Shown here piece by piece: positions 8,480-16,755 of a DNA stretch of 64,000 nt. The DNA comes from Ardenticatenaceae bacterium. Its GTDB lineage: Bacteria > Chloroflexota > Anaerolineae > Promineifilales > Promineifilaceae. The translations under genes and the position numbers were made by a program. A model generated the notes under the pieces. The model searched no databases. It saw only the letters and a list, made by a program, of their open reading frames with translations, and was not told the origin of the DNA. Location of the stretch: assembly GCA_020634455.1 (NCBI GenBank), contig JACKBQ010000001.1:3410001-3474000 (forward strand). Reading direction: 5' to 3'. Each line of letters begins with the position of its first letter. Positions within the stretch are counted from its first letter, which is position 1.

Positions 8480-9643
8480 TTAGTACGCCGTCTCCGCCTT
8501 CTCTTGCAATTTGCGCCAGACCCGGCGGTAATGACGGCCGTCCATCAGCTCCAAACTGTTGCCGTCTGGGTCGCGGAAGTAGATCGAGTGCGTGCCCAGC
8601 GACCAATCCTGTTCGTGCTCAATCTCGATGTCGTGGGCCAACAGGCGGGCACGCCAGCCGTCCATCTGCTCCGGCGGAATGGCCAGGCAGGTGTGCCCTT
8701 GCCCCCGCGCTCCGTGCGCCGGAATGATGCTCTCGCGCACGGCCAATTTATTTATGTCAAATAAAATCAGCGTCGAATTTTGCCCGGTTTGCAGGAAGAC
8801 CGCGTCTTCAAACTGGCTACTCACGGGTAAATCGAGCACCTCGGTGTAGAACTTTTGGGCGCGGGGGATATCTTCCACGTACAGCACTGCCTCGGCCACG
8901 CCCAGGATTTCCGTGCCGCCGCGCTTTGCCGCTTCGGCCTCTTGCACAATGCGCACGCCGCTGCTCACGCCCAGACGGTTGGCCCCCGCCGCTACCATGC
9001 GCCGTGCATCGTCCAGCGAGCGAATGCCGCCCGACGCCTTGACGCCCATGCCTTGCCCCACGGTATGGCGCATCAGGGCCACATCTTCCACCGTGGCCCC
9101 GCCGCCGCTAAAGCCGGTAGACGTTTTCACAAAATCGGCCCCGGCCTCTTTGGCAATTTTGCAGACGCGCACCTTTTCTTCGTTGGTGAGGTAGCTGGTT
9201 TCGATGATCACTTTACATAAAGCGCCTTTTTCGTGACAGGTTTGGGTAACGGCCGTAATCTGCCCCAGCGTAAACTCATCATCCCGGCTCTTCACCGCGC
9301 CGATGTTGATCACCATGTCAATTTCCGTTGCGCCATTTTCAACGGCCGTTTGCGTTTCGGATACCTTTTCTTTGGTGGTGGTGGCTCCTAGCGGGAAACC
9401 CACGACGGCACACACCTTCACCGCGCTGCCCTGTAACTGCTCGGCGGCAAAGCGCACGTTGGTGGGGTTAACGCAGACCGAAAAGAACTGATGCCGGACG
9501 GCTTCCCGGCAAATTTGGGCAATCATTTCTTCGGTGGCATCTGGTTTAAGCAACGTGTGGTCAATCAGACCCGCCACGCGGGTGGGGTCTTCGTCAATCA
9601 GCTGGATGAGCTGTTCTGTTGTAGCATTTGTTAAATCCGACAT
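8480..9643 (-). CDS. deoC: Deoxyribose-phosphate aldolase fused to a VOC (glyoxalase-like) domain
   Basis: 387 residues. Residues about 1-240 are a complete class I aldolase of the DeoC family: HTLLKPDAT, GFPLGATT, EIDMVINIGA, Schiff-base Lys173 in FVKTSTGF, and proton-relay Lys202 in GVKASGGIR. Residues about 246-387 are a VOC-fold domain with VEDIPRAQKFYTEVLDL, GHTCLAIP and SIYFRDPDGNSLELMD. DeoC cleaves 2-deoxyribose-5-phosphate to acetaldehyde and glyceraldehyde-3-phosphate; the VOC part could act on a related carbonyl compound. The ATG at 9643 is chosen because GAGGAA precedes it. It lacks the targeting extension of the microcompartment DERA at 22085, so it is probably a free enzyme. Confidence 0.88.
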   Translation of the reverse strand: MSDLTNATTEQLIQLIDEDPTRVAGLIDHTLLKPDATEEMIAQICREAVRHQFFSVCVNPTNVRFAAEQLQGSAVKVCAVVGFPLGATTTKEKVSETQTAVENGATEIDMVINIGAVKSRDDEFTLGQITAVTQTCHEKGALCKVIIETSYLTNEEKVRVCKIAKEAGADFVKTSTGFSGGGATVEDVALMRHTVGQGMGVKASGGIRSLDDARRMVAAGANRLGVSSGVRIVQEAEAAKRGGTEILGVAEAVLYVEDIPRAQKFYTEVLDLPVSSQFEDAVFLQTGQNSTLILFDINKLAVRESIIPAHGARGQGHTCLAIPPEQMDGWRARLLAHDIEIEHEQDWSLGTHSIYFRDPDGNSLELMDGRHYRRVWRKLQEKAETAY

Positions 9644-9678
9644 ACTATTTTCCTCTGGAATCTGATTCCGTCCTGCAT

Positions 9679-9748
9679 TTGTCATTCCCGTGAAAACGGG
9701 AATCCATCATGCATCTTTTATGGATGCCCACGCAGGTGGGCATGACAA
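9679..9748. repeat. Double-hairpin repeat with terminal inverted ends
   Basis: Outer ends TTGTCAT/ATGACAA enclose two hairpins: ATTCCCGT..ACGGGAAT and ATGCCCAC..GTGGGCAT. The same architecture is at 11837-11904. It resembles widespread TTCCCG..CGGGAA dispersed repeats. Confidence 0.8.
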
Positions 9749-9896
9749 TTACAATTGAGCGGTGTCAAGCATAGCACCAGGTGGCCTCCAGGCAAACCAG
9801 AGATTGGGCCAATTTGTTCTGATGAGGCCGACTGTACATGGGAAATTGGCCTAATCTTGACGGCGGGAGCAACGATCTTTTTCACCAAATATATGC

Positions 9897-9925
9897 TTGA
9901 CCCGCGATCTATCCTCGTGTAGGAT
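9897..9925 (+). promoter_or_regulatory. Possible sigma-70-type promoter, near-leaderless start
   Basis: TTGACC (9897-9902), a 17-base spacer, and TAGGAT (9920-9925). The ATG of the next gene is at 9935 with no Shine-Dalgarno in front, which would fit a leaderless or near-leaderless transcript. Confidence 0.4.
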
Positions 9926-9934
9926 TCTGCACAC

Positions 9935-11776
9935 ATGAAAACGACCTCTCTTTCTGGCCTTGTTCTTACCTTGCTTATGCTGCTGCTGGTGTTGATTGCT
10001 GCTTTTGTCTTCTTGTTTCAGGGGCGGCAAACAGTCATTGAGCAGCGGGATAATTTGGAAGCAGAAACGGCCGATCTCCAACAAAATCTAGCCCAAACCG
10101 AACTGAACCTGGCCGCCGCTGAGTCTACCCGCGCTGTAACCGTTGACGCCCTGGCCACGGCCGAATCCAACGCGGTGCTGTTGGATGGCGAATTGGTGGG
10201 CAGTCAGCAAGAAGTGGATGCCCTCAACGACCAGCTAGACGCCGCCAGCCAAACCATCACCACCTTGCAAGATGAGCAGGAAGCGGCATTGGCTCAGCCT
10301 CCGGAAGTAGCGATTCTGTCTCCGGCAAACGGCCGTCTCTTACCGCAAGGGGAACCGGTCAACATCGTCGTGGTTGCTACCCATCCCAAAGGCATCGCCT
10401 CTGTGAATCTGGCCATTAACGACGCGCCAATTGAGAACTACCAGCCAGACAACGAAACTTTGTTCACAAAAGTTGCTAGCTGGGAACCTGCCGAACCGAA
10501 CGAATATGTGATTCAGCTAACGGCCGTTAACAGCGAAGGCATCAGCAGCCGGATGGCCACCGTCACGGTAACTGTCTCGCTGGCAGCCAGCGCCAGCCGC
10601 GTTGCCGGGGATGCCAACGCCGGGCTGCGCCAGGATATTGGCGAGCTGGTGAGCGGGTTGCGCCAGCTGCCCATTCCGAATGGCGTGAATGAGCAGATTG
10701 TTTCTGGCGTGTTGCTGCGCGAGGCGCAAACCGCGCAGGCGCAAGCTTTAGCCGCTGGCCCGCTGTGGGCCGATGCCGCGCTTATTGGCCAGATGTTTGA
10801 TTTTGCCCCGGCGGCATTTGATTTTGCCGATTTCTTGGTGCAGGTGGGTGGCAGTTCGACCCCCGCTTTTTACCAGCCAATTTCTGGCGAGATGCTGCTT
10901 TTGGAGCAGGCGGATGCGCTTTCCGCGTCAGCCCAATTGGGCTACGTGCGCCAACTGCTGTACCTCATCCAGGACCAAAATGTTGGTCTAGATGGACTGT
11001 ACCGTGGCGAGCTGACGTTGGATGCGGCGCTGGCGTTGGCGTCGCTGAGTGAGGGTGAGGCGACGGTGGTGCAGGAAAATTTCCTCACGGCGCGGTATTT
11101 GCCCTTGGAAACGGCCGTGATCCCCGATACGTTTTTGCTGGATACGGCCGTACTTGCTGATGCGCCCACACCAATTGCCAACTGGCTCCAGTTTCCCTAC
11201 AAATTTGGTGACGAGTTTGCCCGCACTTTGTACGAAACAGGCAGCTATCCCGCGCTAGATGCGGCATGGGCCAATCCGCCACAGTCTACCGAGCAAATTT
11301 TGCATCTGGAAGCATATCTGGCGGAGCAAGGCCCTGCGCTGGTGACGTTGCCCGATTTGCAGCCAGTTTTGGGCAGAGGCTGGACATTGGCAACCGAGAA
11401 TGTGCTGGGTGAATATCTGTTGGGGCAATATTTGTTGCAGCAGTTGAATGAGACTCAGGTGGAAACGGCCGTTACTGGCTGGGGCGGTGATAAATTTGCC
11501 ATCTACACCAACGAAACAGCGGGCAGCACCGTTTTGGCGCTAAAAACTGTCTGGGACACGGCCACCGATAGCACCGAATTTGCCGCACTCTATCCAAACT
11601 ACCCCACGCGCCTTTTTGGCGGCAGCGGTGAGCTGCAAGCCAACGGCGGCGAATGCTGGTCAGGCGAAGGCGAACTCATCTGCCTTTACCAATCAGAGCA
11701 AGAAACCCTCATCGTGCGCGGCCCGGAGCTAGAACTCATTCTGGACGTGGTCGCTGCCATCTTCCCTACGCAATAA
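9935..11776 (+). CDS. Envelope-anchored coiled-coil protein with Ig-like and unknown C-terminal domains
   Basis: 613 residues. A membrane anchor spans about residues 7-30, and a Gln/Asp/Ala-rich coiled coil about 33-120. An Ig-like domain follows (about 123-215; begins PEVAILSPANGRLLPQGEP). The rest is a helical domain with PPQSTEQILHLEAY near residue 450, a motif I associate with secreted proteins of unknown function in archaea and Chloroflexota. The absence of a ribosome site suggests leaderless translation. It probably faces outward; function unknown. Codons for ACGGCCGT words are frequent (ETAV, NGR). Confidence 0.6.
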   Translation: MKTTSLSGLVLTLLMLLLVLIAAFVFLFQGRQTVIEQRDNLEAETADLQQNLAQTELNLAAAESTRAVTVDALATAESNAVLLDGELVGSQQEVDALNDQLDAASQTITTLQDEQEAALAQPPEVAILSPANGRLLPQGEPVNIVVVATHPKGIASVNLAINDAPIENYQPDNETLFTKVASWEPAEPNEYVIQLTAVNSEGISSRMATVTVTVSLAASASRVAGDANAGLRQDIGELVSGLRQLPIPNGVNEQIVSGVLLREAQTAQAQALAAGPLWADAALIGQMFDFAPAAFDFADFLVQVGGSSTPAFYQPISGEMLLLEQADALSASAQLGYVRQLLYLIQDQNVGLDGLYRGELTLDAALALASLSEGEATVVQENFLTARYLPLETAVIPDTFLLDTAVLADAPTPIANWLQFPYKFGDEFARTLYETGSYPALDAAWANPPQSTEQILHLEAYLAEQGPALVTLPDLQPVLGRGWTLATENVLGEYLLGQYLLQQLNETQVETAVTGWGGDKFAIYTNETAGSTVLALKTVWDTATDSTEFAALYPNYPTRLFGGSGELQANGGECWSGEGELICLYQSEQETLIVRGPELELILDVVAAIFPTQ

Positions 11777-11836
11777 GACAACAGCGCAGAGGCACAGAAA
11801 TCGTTTTAGTCCGCTGCTAAGCGTGATACCTTGATG

Positions 11837-11904
11837 TGTCATACCCGCGAATGCGGGTATCCACTTCTGCAACCAAATGGATTCCCGCCTGCGCGGGAAT
11901 GACA
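11837..11904. repeat. Double-hairpin repeat, second copy
   Basis: TGTCAT/ATGACA ends enclose ATACCCGCG..CGGGTAT and ATTCCCGC..GCGGGAAT hairpins. It has the same build and nearly the same length as 9679-9748, and lies at the 3' end of two converging genes. Confidence 0.8.
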
Positions 11905-11934
11905 TCTGTGAGATAAAGTTTAGGATTTGGGTGA

Positions 11935-12261
11935 TTAACTGGAAATGGTTACATCGTCCACAATGCCGACGATGACGGCGCGGATGGGGGCGGTTTTTAG
12001 ATTGAGCACCTGGCGTGCGCCATTGCCTTCGTCCAGCACCAACACTGTGTCGCCAACGCCAGCCTGCGCGGTGTCTACGCAGATGTCGTAGCCGCCAGTA
12101 AGCTGCCCGTTTTCCCCCAGCTTATCCACAATGAGGAGTTTACGGCCGTTAAATGCCGCATGTTTAATCGTCGCTACGACGGTACCTGATACTTTTCCAA
12201 CGTACATGCCCCAATCGTAAATCGTCTGTCCTAAATCGTCAATTGATTGCTTGTCACGCAT
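11935..12261 (-). CDS. EutN/CcmL-type microcompartment vertex protein (BMC-P)
   Basis: 108 residues (or about 90 if it starts at the Met at 12207). The BMC-P core reads VGKVSGTVVATIKH, LLIVDKL, DTAQAGVGDTVLVLDEG and a C-terminal AVIVGIVDDVTI. Pentamers of this family cap the vertices of icosahedral microcompartment shells. The upstream start has AGGG before it. It is one of three BMC-P genes here and lies 3.5 kb from the main cluster, separated by four plus-strand genes. It is probably part of the same shell. Confidence 0.9.
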   Translation of the reverse strand: MRDKQSIDDLGQTIYDWGMYVGKVSGTVVATIKHAAFNGRKLLIVDKLGENGQLTGGYDICVDTAQAGVGDTVLVLDEGNGARQVLNLKTAPIRAVIVGIVDDVTISS

Positions 12262-12445
12262 TTGGCCCTATGCTATCCTGTCGTCAATATTTTATAAGTG
12301 TTCAAATAGGTAATGAATAAAGGCAATTATTCACCCCCAGAGATTTTTGAAGTTTTGCCTTGCATGGCAGCTAATTCAGAACAAAAACTTCAAAAAGCCT
12401 GAACGCTATTTTTTCCAAAACCTTCTAAAAATTAAGGAGTCAAGT

Positions 12446-13096
12446 ATGAGTAAAAAAATTGCTATTTTGTTGCTGTTAGGAACCGCACTTACGCTGTTGG
12501 TGGCCTGTGGTGGCCCCTCTCAGGAATATCAGCCGGACGAACAATTATTGACTGAATCTTTTGATGACCCAAATGCCTGGGAAACTTACCAGAGTGGCAG
12601 TGTTGATTTTAGCGTGAATGATGGTGTGTATCGCGTGCAAACTGGTGATGAGGGCTACATTTGGGGCTTAAATGACCAACAGCACGAGGATGTGATTATT
12701 GAAGTAACCTCAACCCAAAATTCCGCCCATGAAAATAACGCGTATGGTGTTATGTGCCGTGCAGATATCAGCAACAATGGGGATGGCTATTATTTTCTCA
12801 TTAGTGGTGATGGCTATTACACTATCTCTAAAGGGGAAGGGGACAATGTGAATCAGCTTGTTGAGTGGACAAGCAGTTCGACCATCAATACGGGGCAAGC
12901 CTCAAACACGATTCGAGCGGTTTGTGCGGGGAATTACCTGGCACTTTATGTCAATGACAAGTTTCTGGCAGAAACCACTGACAGCGATTACAAGTCTGGT
13001 TTTGCCGGGTTTGCGGCCACTGCGTTCGAAGGTGGCGATACAGATGTCAGCTTTGATAATCTAACCATTTCAACCGCTTCTGCTTCAGGCGGATAA
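12446..13096 (+). CDS. Lipoprotein with LamG-like beta-sandwich
   Basis: 216 residues. Signal peptide with lipobox LLVAC (Cys near residue 20), then a single concanavalin A-like domain: ESFDDPNAWE at its start and VSFDNLTIS at its end are typical of family-16-like or DUF1080-like jelly rolls. It may bind a carbohydrate on the cell surface; no catalytic residues are evident. The ATG at 12446 follows AAGGAG. Its stop overlaps the start of the DinB gene by one base (TAATG), so the two are probably co-transcribed. Confidence 0.7.
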   Translation: MSKKIAILLLLGTALTLLVACGGPSQEYQPDEQLLTESFDDPNAWETYQSGSVDFSVNDGVYRVQTGDEGYIWGLNDQQHEDVIIEVTSTQNSAHENNAYGVMCRADISNNGDGYYFLISGDGYYTISKGEGDNVNQLVEWTSSSTINTGQASNTIRAVCAGNYLALYVNDKFLAETTDSDYKSGFAGFAATAFEGGDTDVSFDNLTISTASASGG

Positions 13097-13677
13097 TGAT
13101 TCAGCTAAGAAGCCCGTTTAACCAAGCCGAAATATTGGAATCGTGGACGGTGGGGGGTACGGCCGTTCACGATTTTTTTGCCGCCATAGAAACTGGTACC
13201 TTTTTTGCCGCACCACCAGGCATCTGGTCCCCGGCAGAAAATTTGGTGCATCTCATCAAATCGTGCAGCCCGGTGATTATGGCCTTGAATGTTCCCAAAA
13301 CGGTGTTGCGCATTCGCTTTGGCTGGGCAAAGGATGAATCCCGTACGCTTGTGCAGGTGCGGCACACCTACGTAAACGACGCCCTGGCCAATGGCGGGCG
13401 CGCCGGGGGTTCGTTTGTGCCAGAGGTTCGGGATGATTTTTCTGCTGCGCATCAAGCGCGTATTTTGGCAAAATGGCAGGAAAAAGGCGACGCACTGGCT
13501 GCCGCCCTGCAAAAATGGTCAGATAAGGATTTGGATAAATACCTGTTGCCTCATCCATTGTTGGGCAAGATGACCGTGCGCGAAATCTTGTTTTTTACGC
13601 TTTACCACAACATGCACCACGTGAATGATGTGCAACGGTTGCTGGGCCAATCAGAAGCGGAATGGTTTGGAGCTTGA
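13096..13677 (+). CDS. DinB family protein
   Basis: 193 residues of the DinB/DUF664-like helical bundle. Metal-binding histidines are likely in LVHLIKS and in LYHNMHHVNDVQRLL near the C-terminus. Starts on the ATG overlapping the previous stop. The substrate is unknown. The run lipoprotein, DinB, GNAT, GT39 is tightly packed and stands between two microcompartment genes of opposite orientation. Confidence 0.75.
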   Translation: MIQLRSPFNQAEILESWTVGGTAVHDFFAAIETGTFFAAPPGIWSPAENLVHLIKSCSPVIMALNVPKTVLRIRFGWAKDESRTLVQVRHTYVNDALANGGRAGGSFVPEVRDDFSAAHQARILAKWQEKGDALAAALQKWSDKDLDKYLLPHPLLGKMTVREILFFTLYHNMHHVNDVQRLLGQSEAEWFGA

Positions 13678-13680
13678 TTG

Positions 13681-14229
13681 ATGTGCATCATTCAAACGGA
13701 GCGTTTGCAGCTCTGCCACCTTTGCCTAGACGATGCCGAGTTTGTGCTGAATCTCGTCAATGATCCTGGTTGGATTCGTTTTATTGGCGACCGTGGTATT
13801 CACTCAATGGGTCAGGCGGAAGCGTATTTGCAGGATGGCCCGATGGCGAGCTATGCAGCCAATGGTTTTGGTCTTTACCTGGTGCGGCGCAAAGCTGATG
13901 GTCAGCGATTGGGGATGTGCGGTTTGCTAAAACGGCCGTCTCTGCCCCACGTAGACATTGGTTTTGCGTTTTTAGCTGAATTTACCGGCCAGGGGTATGG
14001 GTTCGAGGCGGCAACGGCCGTTTTGCACCATGCCCGCCACCAGTTAAACCTCTCGCCCATCCTGGCCATCGTCAAACCAGATAATTTGCCTTCCATTAAG
14101 CTGCTGGAAAAGCTCGCTTTGAAGTTTCAGCGGCGCCTTTTCCTAGACGACAGCCAGAACGAACTGCTGCTGTATTCTTCAGAAAGTGATCCCGGAGTGT
14201 CACGCTGGCATGAAGAGCAAAACTCTTAA
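13681..14229 (+). CDS. GNAT family N-acetyltransferase
   Basis: 182 residues of the RimJ/RimL-like branch (Acetyltransf_3 type): begins IIQTERLQLCHL, with HVDIGFAFLAEFTGQGYGFEAA as the acetyl-CoA binding strand and loop, and NLPSIKLLEKL near the end. Transfers an acetyl group to an amine; the target cannot be told. The ATG at 13681 follows the upstream stop by 3 bases. Its 3' end overlaps the next gene by 20 bases. Confidence 0.85.
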   Translation: MCIIQTERLQLCHLCLDDAEFVLNLVNDPGWIRFIGDRGIHSMGQAEAYLQDGPMASYAANGFGLYLVRRKADGQRLGMCGLLKRPSLPHVDIGFAFLAEFTGQGYGFEAATAVLHHARHQLNLSPILAIVKPDNLPSIKLLEKLALKFQRRLFLDDSQNELLLYSSESDPGVSRWHEEQNS

Positions 14230-15724
14230 ACAAACGCTCTCTGATTGGCATCTGCTGCTATTGTTGGCTGGGGCGCGGCTGCTTTTCCATTTGCTTACCA
14301 ACGGTCAGTATGGATTTCATCGCGATGCACTGGCCTTTTTAGACAACGGGCAACACCTGGCCTGGGGCTACGTGGCTTATCCACCTCTGACACCGTTTGT
14401 GGGCCGAATTGGGCTGGCGCTGTTTGGACTGTCGTTGGTGGGCATCAAATCGCTGGCGGCGCTGGCCCAATGCGTGGCGATGGTGTTTACCGGGTTGATG
14501 GCTAAAGAACTGGGCGGCGGCCGGGGCGCTCAGGTGGTGGCTGCCGTCGCCGCAGGCATTTCAATCATGTCGCTGTTGATGAGCACACTCTTCCAGTACA
14601 TCTCTTTTGATTATCTCTGGTGGGTGCTGGTTGTATATGCCTACATTCGCTTGCTCAAATCTGGCAATCCTCGCTGGTGGCTGGGCATCGGCGCAGCATT
14701 TGGCCTGGGTATGATGACCAAGTACACCATTCTGTTTTTGGCAACGGCCGTTGTCCTCAACGTCGTTTTTTCAAGGCAGCTGCGCACCCACCTGAAATCC
14801 CCCTGGCTGTGGGCTGGGGCAGGGGTGTCATTGCTCATCTTTTTGCCCAACTTTATCTGGCAAGTTCAAAATAACTTTGTCTCTCTGGAGTTCTTAGCCG
14901 CTATTCGCGCCCGCGATGTGGCCCTGGGTCGAACGGCCGGGTACTTGGCTCAACAGCTTTATGTTAACCTGAACCCCATCACGGTGCCGTTGTTTTTGCT
15001 GGGGATTTATTTTTATCTGGGGCAAGGCAACGGCCGTTTCCGACCCGTTGTTTGGATTTACTTCATCACCCTAGCACTGTTTGGCGTCAGCCAGGGGCGA
15101 TTTTATTATCTGGCTCCGGCCTATCCAATGATGTTGGCAGGTGGGGCGGTGGCGGGCGAGCGCTTGTTGGCCGGGCAGCCTGCTAATCGGCAAAGGGTGT
15201 GGGGCCGGGTGACCTGGGGATTTTTGGCCGTGGGTGCAGCAATTGGCGTAGCGCTGGCTTTGCCAGTCGCCCCAATCAATTCTGCCTGGTGGCACGTAAC
15301 CAGCGGCATTCACGACAACTTTGTGGAGCAAGTTGGCTGGGAAGAGATGGTGCAAACTGTGGCAGAAATTTATGCACAGAAAGCGCCCAACTATGCCAAC
15401 CTGGGTGTTCTGGCCGGCAATTACGGCGAAGCTGCTGCTTTAAACCTGTACGGTCCGCGTTATGATTTGCCAACGGCCGTTAGCCCGGTCAACACGTACT
15501 GGGAGCGTGGCTACGGCACGCCTGCCCCCGATGCTGTCATTGTGTTAGGATTTTCCGAGTCGTTTTTGAGAGGGTATTTTGGCCAGTGTACCGTTGTGGG
15601 GCAAAACGGTAACCGCTTTGGCGTGGCCAACGAAGAAAGTACGTTTGCCCCGAATATTTTCTTGTGTGAGGCTGCACGGGAACCGTGGGAGCAGTTCTGG
15701 CCGAAGCTGCGTGCTTTTGGGTGA
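14210..15724 (+). CDS. PMT/GT39-like membrane glycosyltransferase
   Basis: About 504 residues with 10 or more membrane segments. The catalytic-loop region FHRDALAFLDNGQHLAWGYV and YPPLTPFVGRIGL identify the ArnT/PMT_2 group. These use polyprenyl-phosphate sugars to glycosylate lipids or proteins on the outer face. ATG 14210 is chosen; an upstream in-frame ATG at 14186 would overlap the acetyltransferase gene further. It is the last plus-strand gene before the microcompartment block and probably unrelated to it. Confidence 0.8.
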   Translation: MKSKTLKQTLSDWHLLLLLAGARLLFHLLTNGQYGFHRDALAFLDNGQHLAWGYVAYPPLTPFVGRIGLALFGLSLVGIKSLAALAQCVAMVFTGLMAKELGGGRGAQVVAAVAAGISIMSLLMSTLFQYISFDYLWWVLVVYAYIRLLKSGNPRWWLGIGAAFGLGMMTKYTILFLATAVVLNVVFSRQLRTHLKSPWLWAGAGVSLLIFLPNFIWQVQNNFVSLEFLAAIRARDVALGRTAGYLAQQLYVNLNPITVPLFLLGIYFYLGQGNGRFRPVVWIYFITLALFGVSQGRFYYLAPAYPMMLAGGAVAGERLLAGQPANRQRVWGRVTWGFLAVGAAIGVALALPVAPINSAWWHVTSGIHDNFVEQVGWEEMVQTVAEIYAQKAPNYANLGVLAGNYGEAAALNLYGPRYDLPTAVSPVNTYWERGYGTPAPDAVIVLGFSESFLRGYFGQCTVVGQNGNRFGVANEESTFAPNIFLCEAAREPWEQFWPKLRAFG

Positions 15725-15727
15725 GTC

Positions 15728-15997
15728 TCAGGTTAGCTGCACGTCATCAACAATACCGACGATGGCATGGTCTACGGGCACAAACGTGATGGGCATTGCC
15801 TGGGCTGCTTCCCGGCTACCCACAATGAAAACCAGCTCATCAGGACCAGCCTGGGCTGTAGCGTCTGCCGCCACTACGGGTTCCCCCACCGGCTCTTGCG
15901 TTTTGCTCAAGGGCTGCACCATCAGGAATTTGATGCCTTCCAGCCCTTCGTATTTTTGGGTGGCCACAACTGTGCCAATAACGAGTGCTAATTGCAT
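15728..15997 (-). CDS. EutN/CcmL-type microcompartment vertex protein (BMC-P)
   Basis: About 89 residues from the Met at 15997 (an upstream Met at 16027 would add 10 residues). The core reads LALVIGTVVATQKYEGLEGIKFLMVQPL, then a central acidic loop (AADATAQAGPDE) and IVGIVDDVQ at the end, all as in BMC-P pentamers. It lies directly downstream of the BMC-T gene on the same strand and ends 3 bases from the converging GT39 gene. Confidence 0.9.
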   Translation of the reverse strand: MQLALVIGTVVATQKYEGLEGIKFLMVQPLSKTQEPVGEPVVAADATAQAGPDELVFIVGSREAAQAMPITFVPVDHAIVGIVDDVQLT

Positions 15998-16019
15998 GTT
16001 GTTCTTGTTTGCAATTGGA

Positions 16020-16098
16020 TTAGGCAATTGGTGAGAAGGCCGCTTGTTTTGCCCAGCTGTTACCCAATTGCCTAACCCCTACCGATCACCGATTACGC
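16020..16098. repeat. Inverted repeat TTAGGCAATTGG plus GGTAATCGG words
   Basis: TTAGGCAATTGG (16020-16031) pairs with CCAATTGCCTAA (16064-16075), followed by ACCGATCACCGATTACG words that touch the BMC-T stop. A GGGCTAGGCAATCGG relative is at 63901-63963. Confidence 0.75.
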
Positions 16099-16680
16099 TG
16101 CATCCCAGCCAAAATGTTGGCCAAAACGGCCGTATCCATTCACATTTTCCCACATTTCTGTATGTAGCTGGGGGATGACCCGTTGCTTGACGAGCTGATT
16201 TTGGGCGCTGATGGTGGCAATGGCAACGGCCGTTTCCACATCTGCTACCAAGCCGTGAAAATAAACCAACCCCTTGCCGCCCAAACCATCTGCCAGCCGG
16301 AGTTGCAGCAAAGAGACTTCCGCCCCTTTTACCCCGGCGTCAGCGGCCAAAATGGCGCTGGCCACGCTGGTTGTCTCAATAATGCCTAGTGCATCTTCAT
16401 GTCCTGCCTGTCGCCGTCCGCCCAGCGCGATCACCACATCCGGGTGGACATTGGGCAAAAATAGCGCGTCGCGCAGCGCAGCCTGCCCGACTTCCTTGCC
16501 TGCCGCAACCGCCTCTTCCACCGAAGCCACATCCCCGACGACCAGTACCAGGTAATGACCCGGCTGCACCGTCCCCGTTTGAATTTTGCTGACCGGGGCA
16601 CGTTTCACCATGGCATCCCCCGCCTCGATACCGGCGGCAATGCTGCTAAATTCCAACAGGGCAAGGGCGGGGAAATCCAT
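16093..16680 (-). CDS. Tandem-domain microcompartment shell protein (BMC-T)
   Basis: 195 residues with two BMC domains (about 1-90 and 95-180). The first begins ALALLEFSSIAAGIEAGDAMVKRAPV, the second ALGIIETTSVASAILAADAGVKGAEV. Trimers of tandem-domain proteins form pseudohexameric tiles, often with a gated central pore for larger metabolites or cofactors. Encoded between the response regulator-TadZ gene and a BMC-P gene, same strand. Confidence 0.92.
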   Translation of the reverse strand: MDFPALALLEFSSIAAGIEAGDAMVKRAPVSKIQTGTVQPGHYLVLVVGDVASVEEAVAAGKEVGQAALRDALFLPNVHPDVVIALGGRRQAGHEDALGIIETTSVASAILAADAGVKGAEVSLLQLRLADGLGGKGLVYFHGLVADVETAVAIATISAQNQLVKQRVIPQLHTEMWENVNGYGRFGQHFGWDAA

Positions 16681-16686
16681 AAAAAA

Positions 16687-16754
16687 GAGATTGGAGACTG
16701 GAGATTAAGAGATTATCAATCTCCAGCCTCCAATCTCTAATCTCCAACCTCCAG
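16687..16754. repeat. GAGATTGGAGATT-type inverted repeat tract
   Basis: Words GAGATTGGAGACTGGAGATTA are followed by their complements (CTCCAGCCTCCAATCTC, TAATCTCC), filling the gap between two operon genes. The same family is at 61921-61985. Confidence 0.85.
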
Positions 16755-16755
16755 T

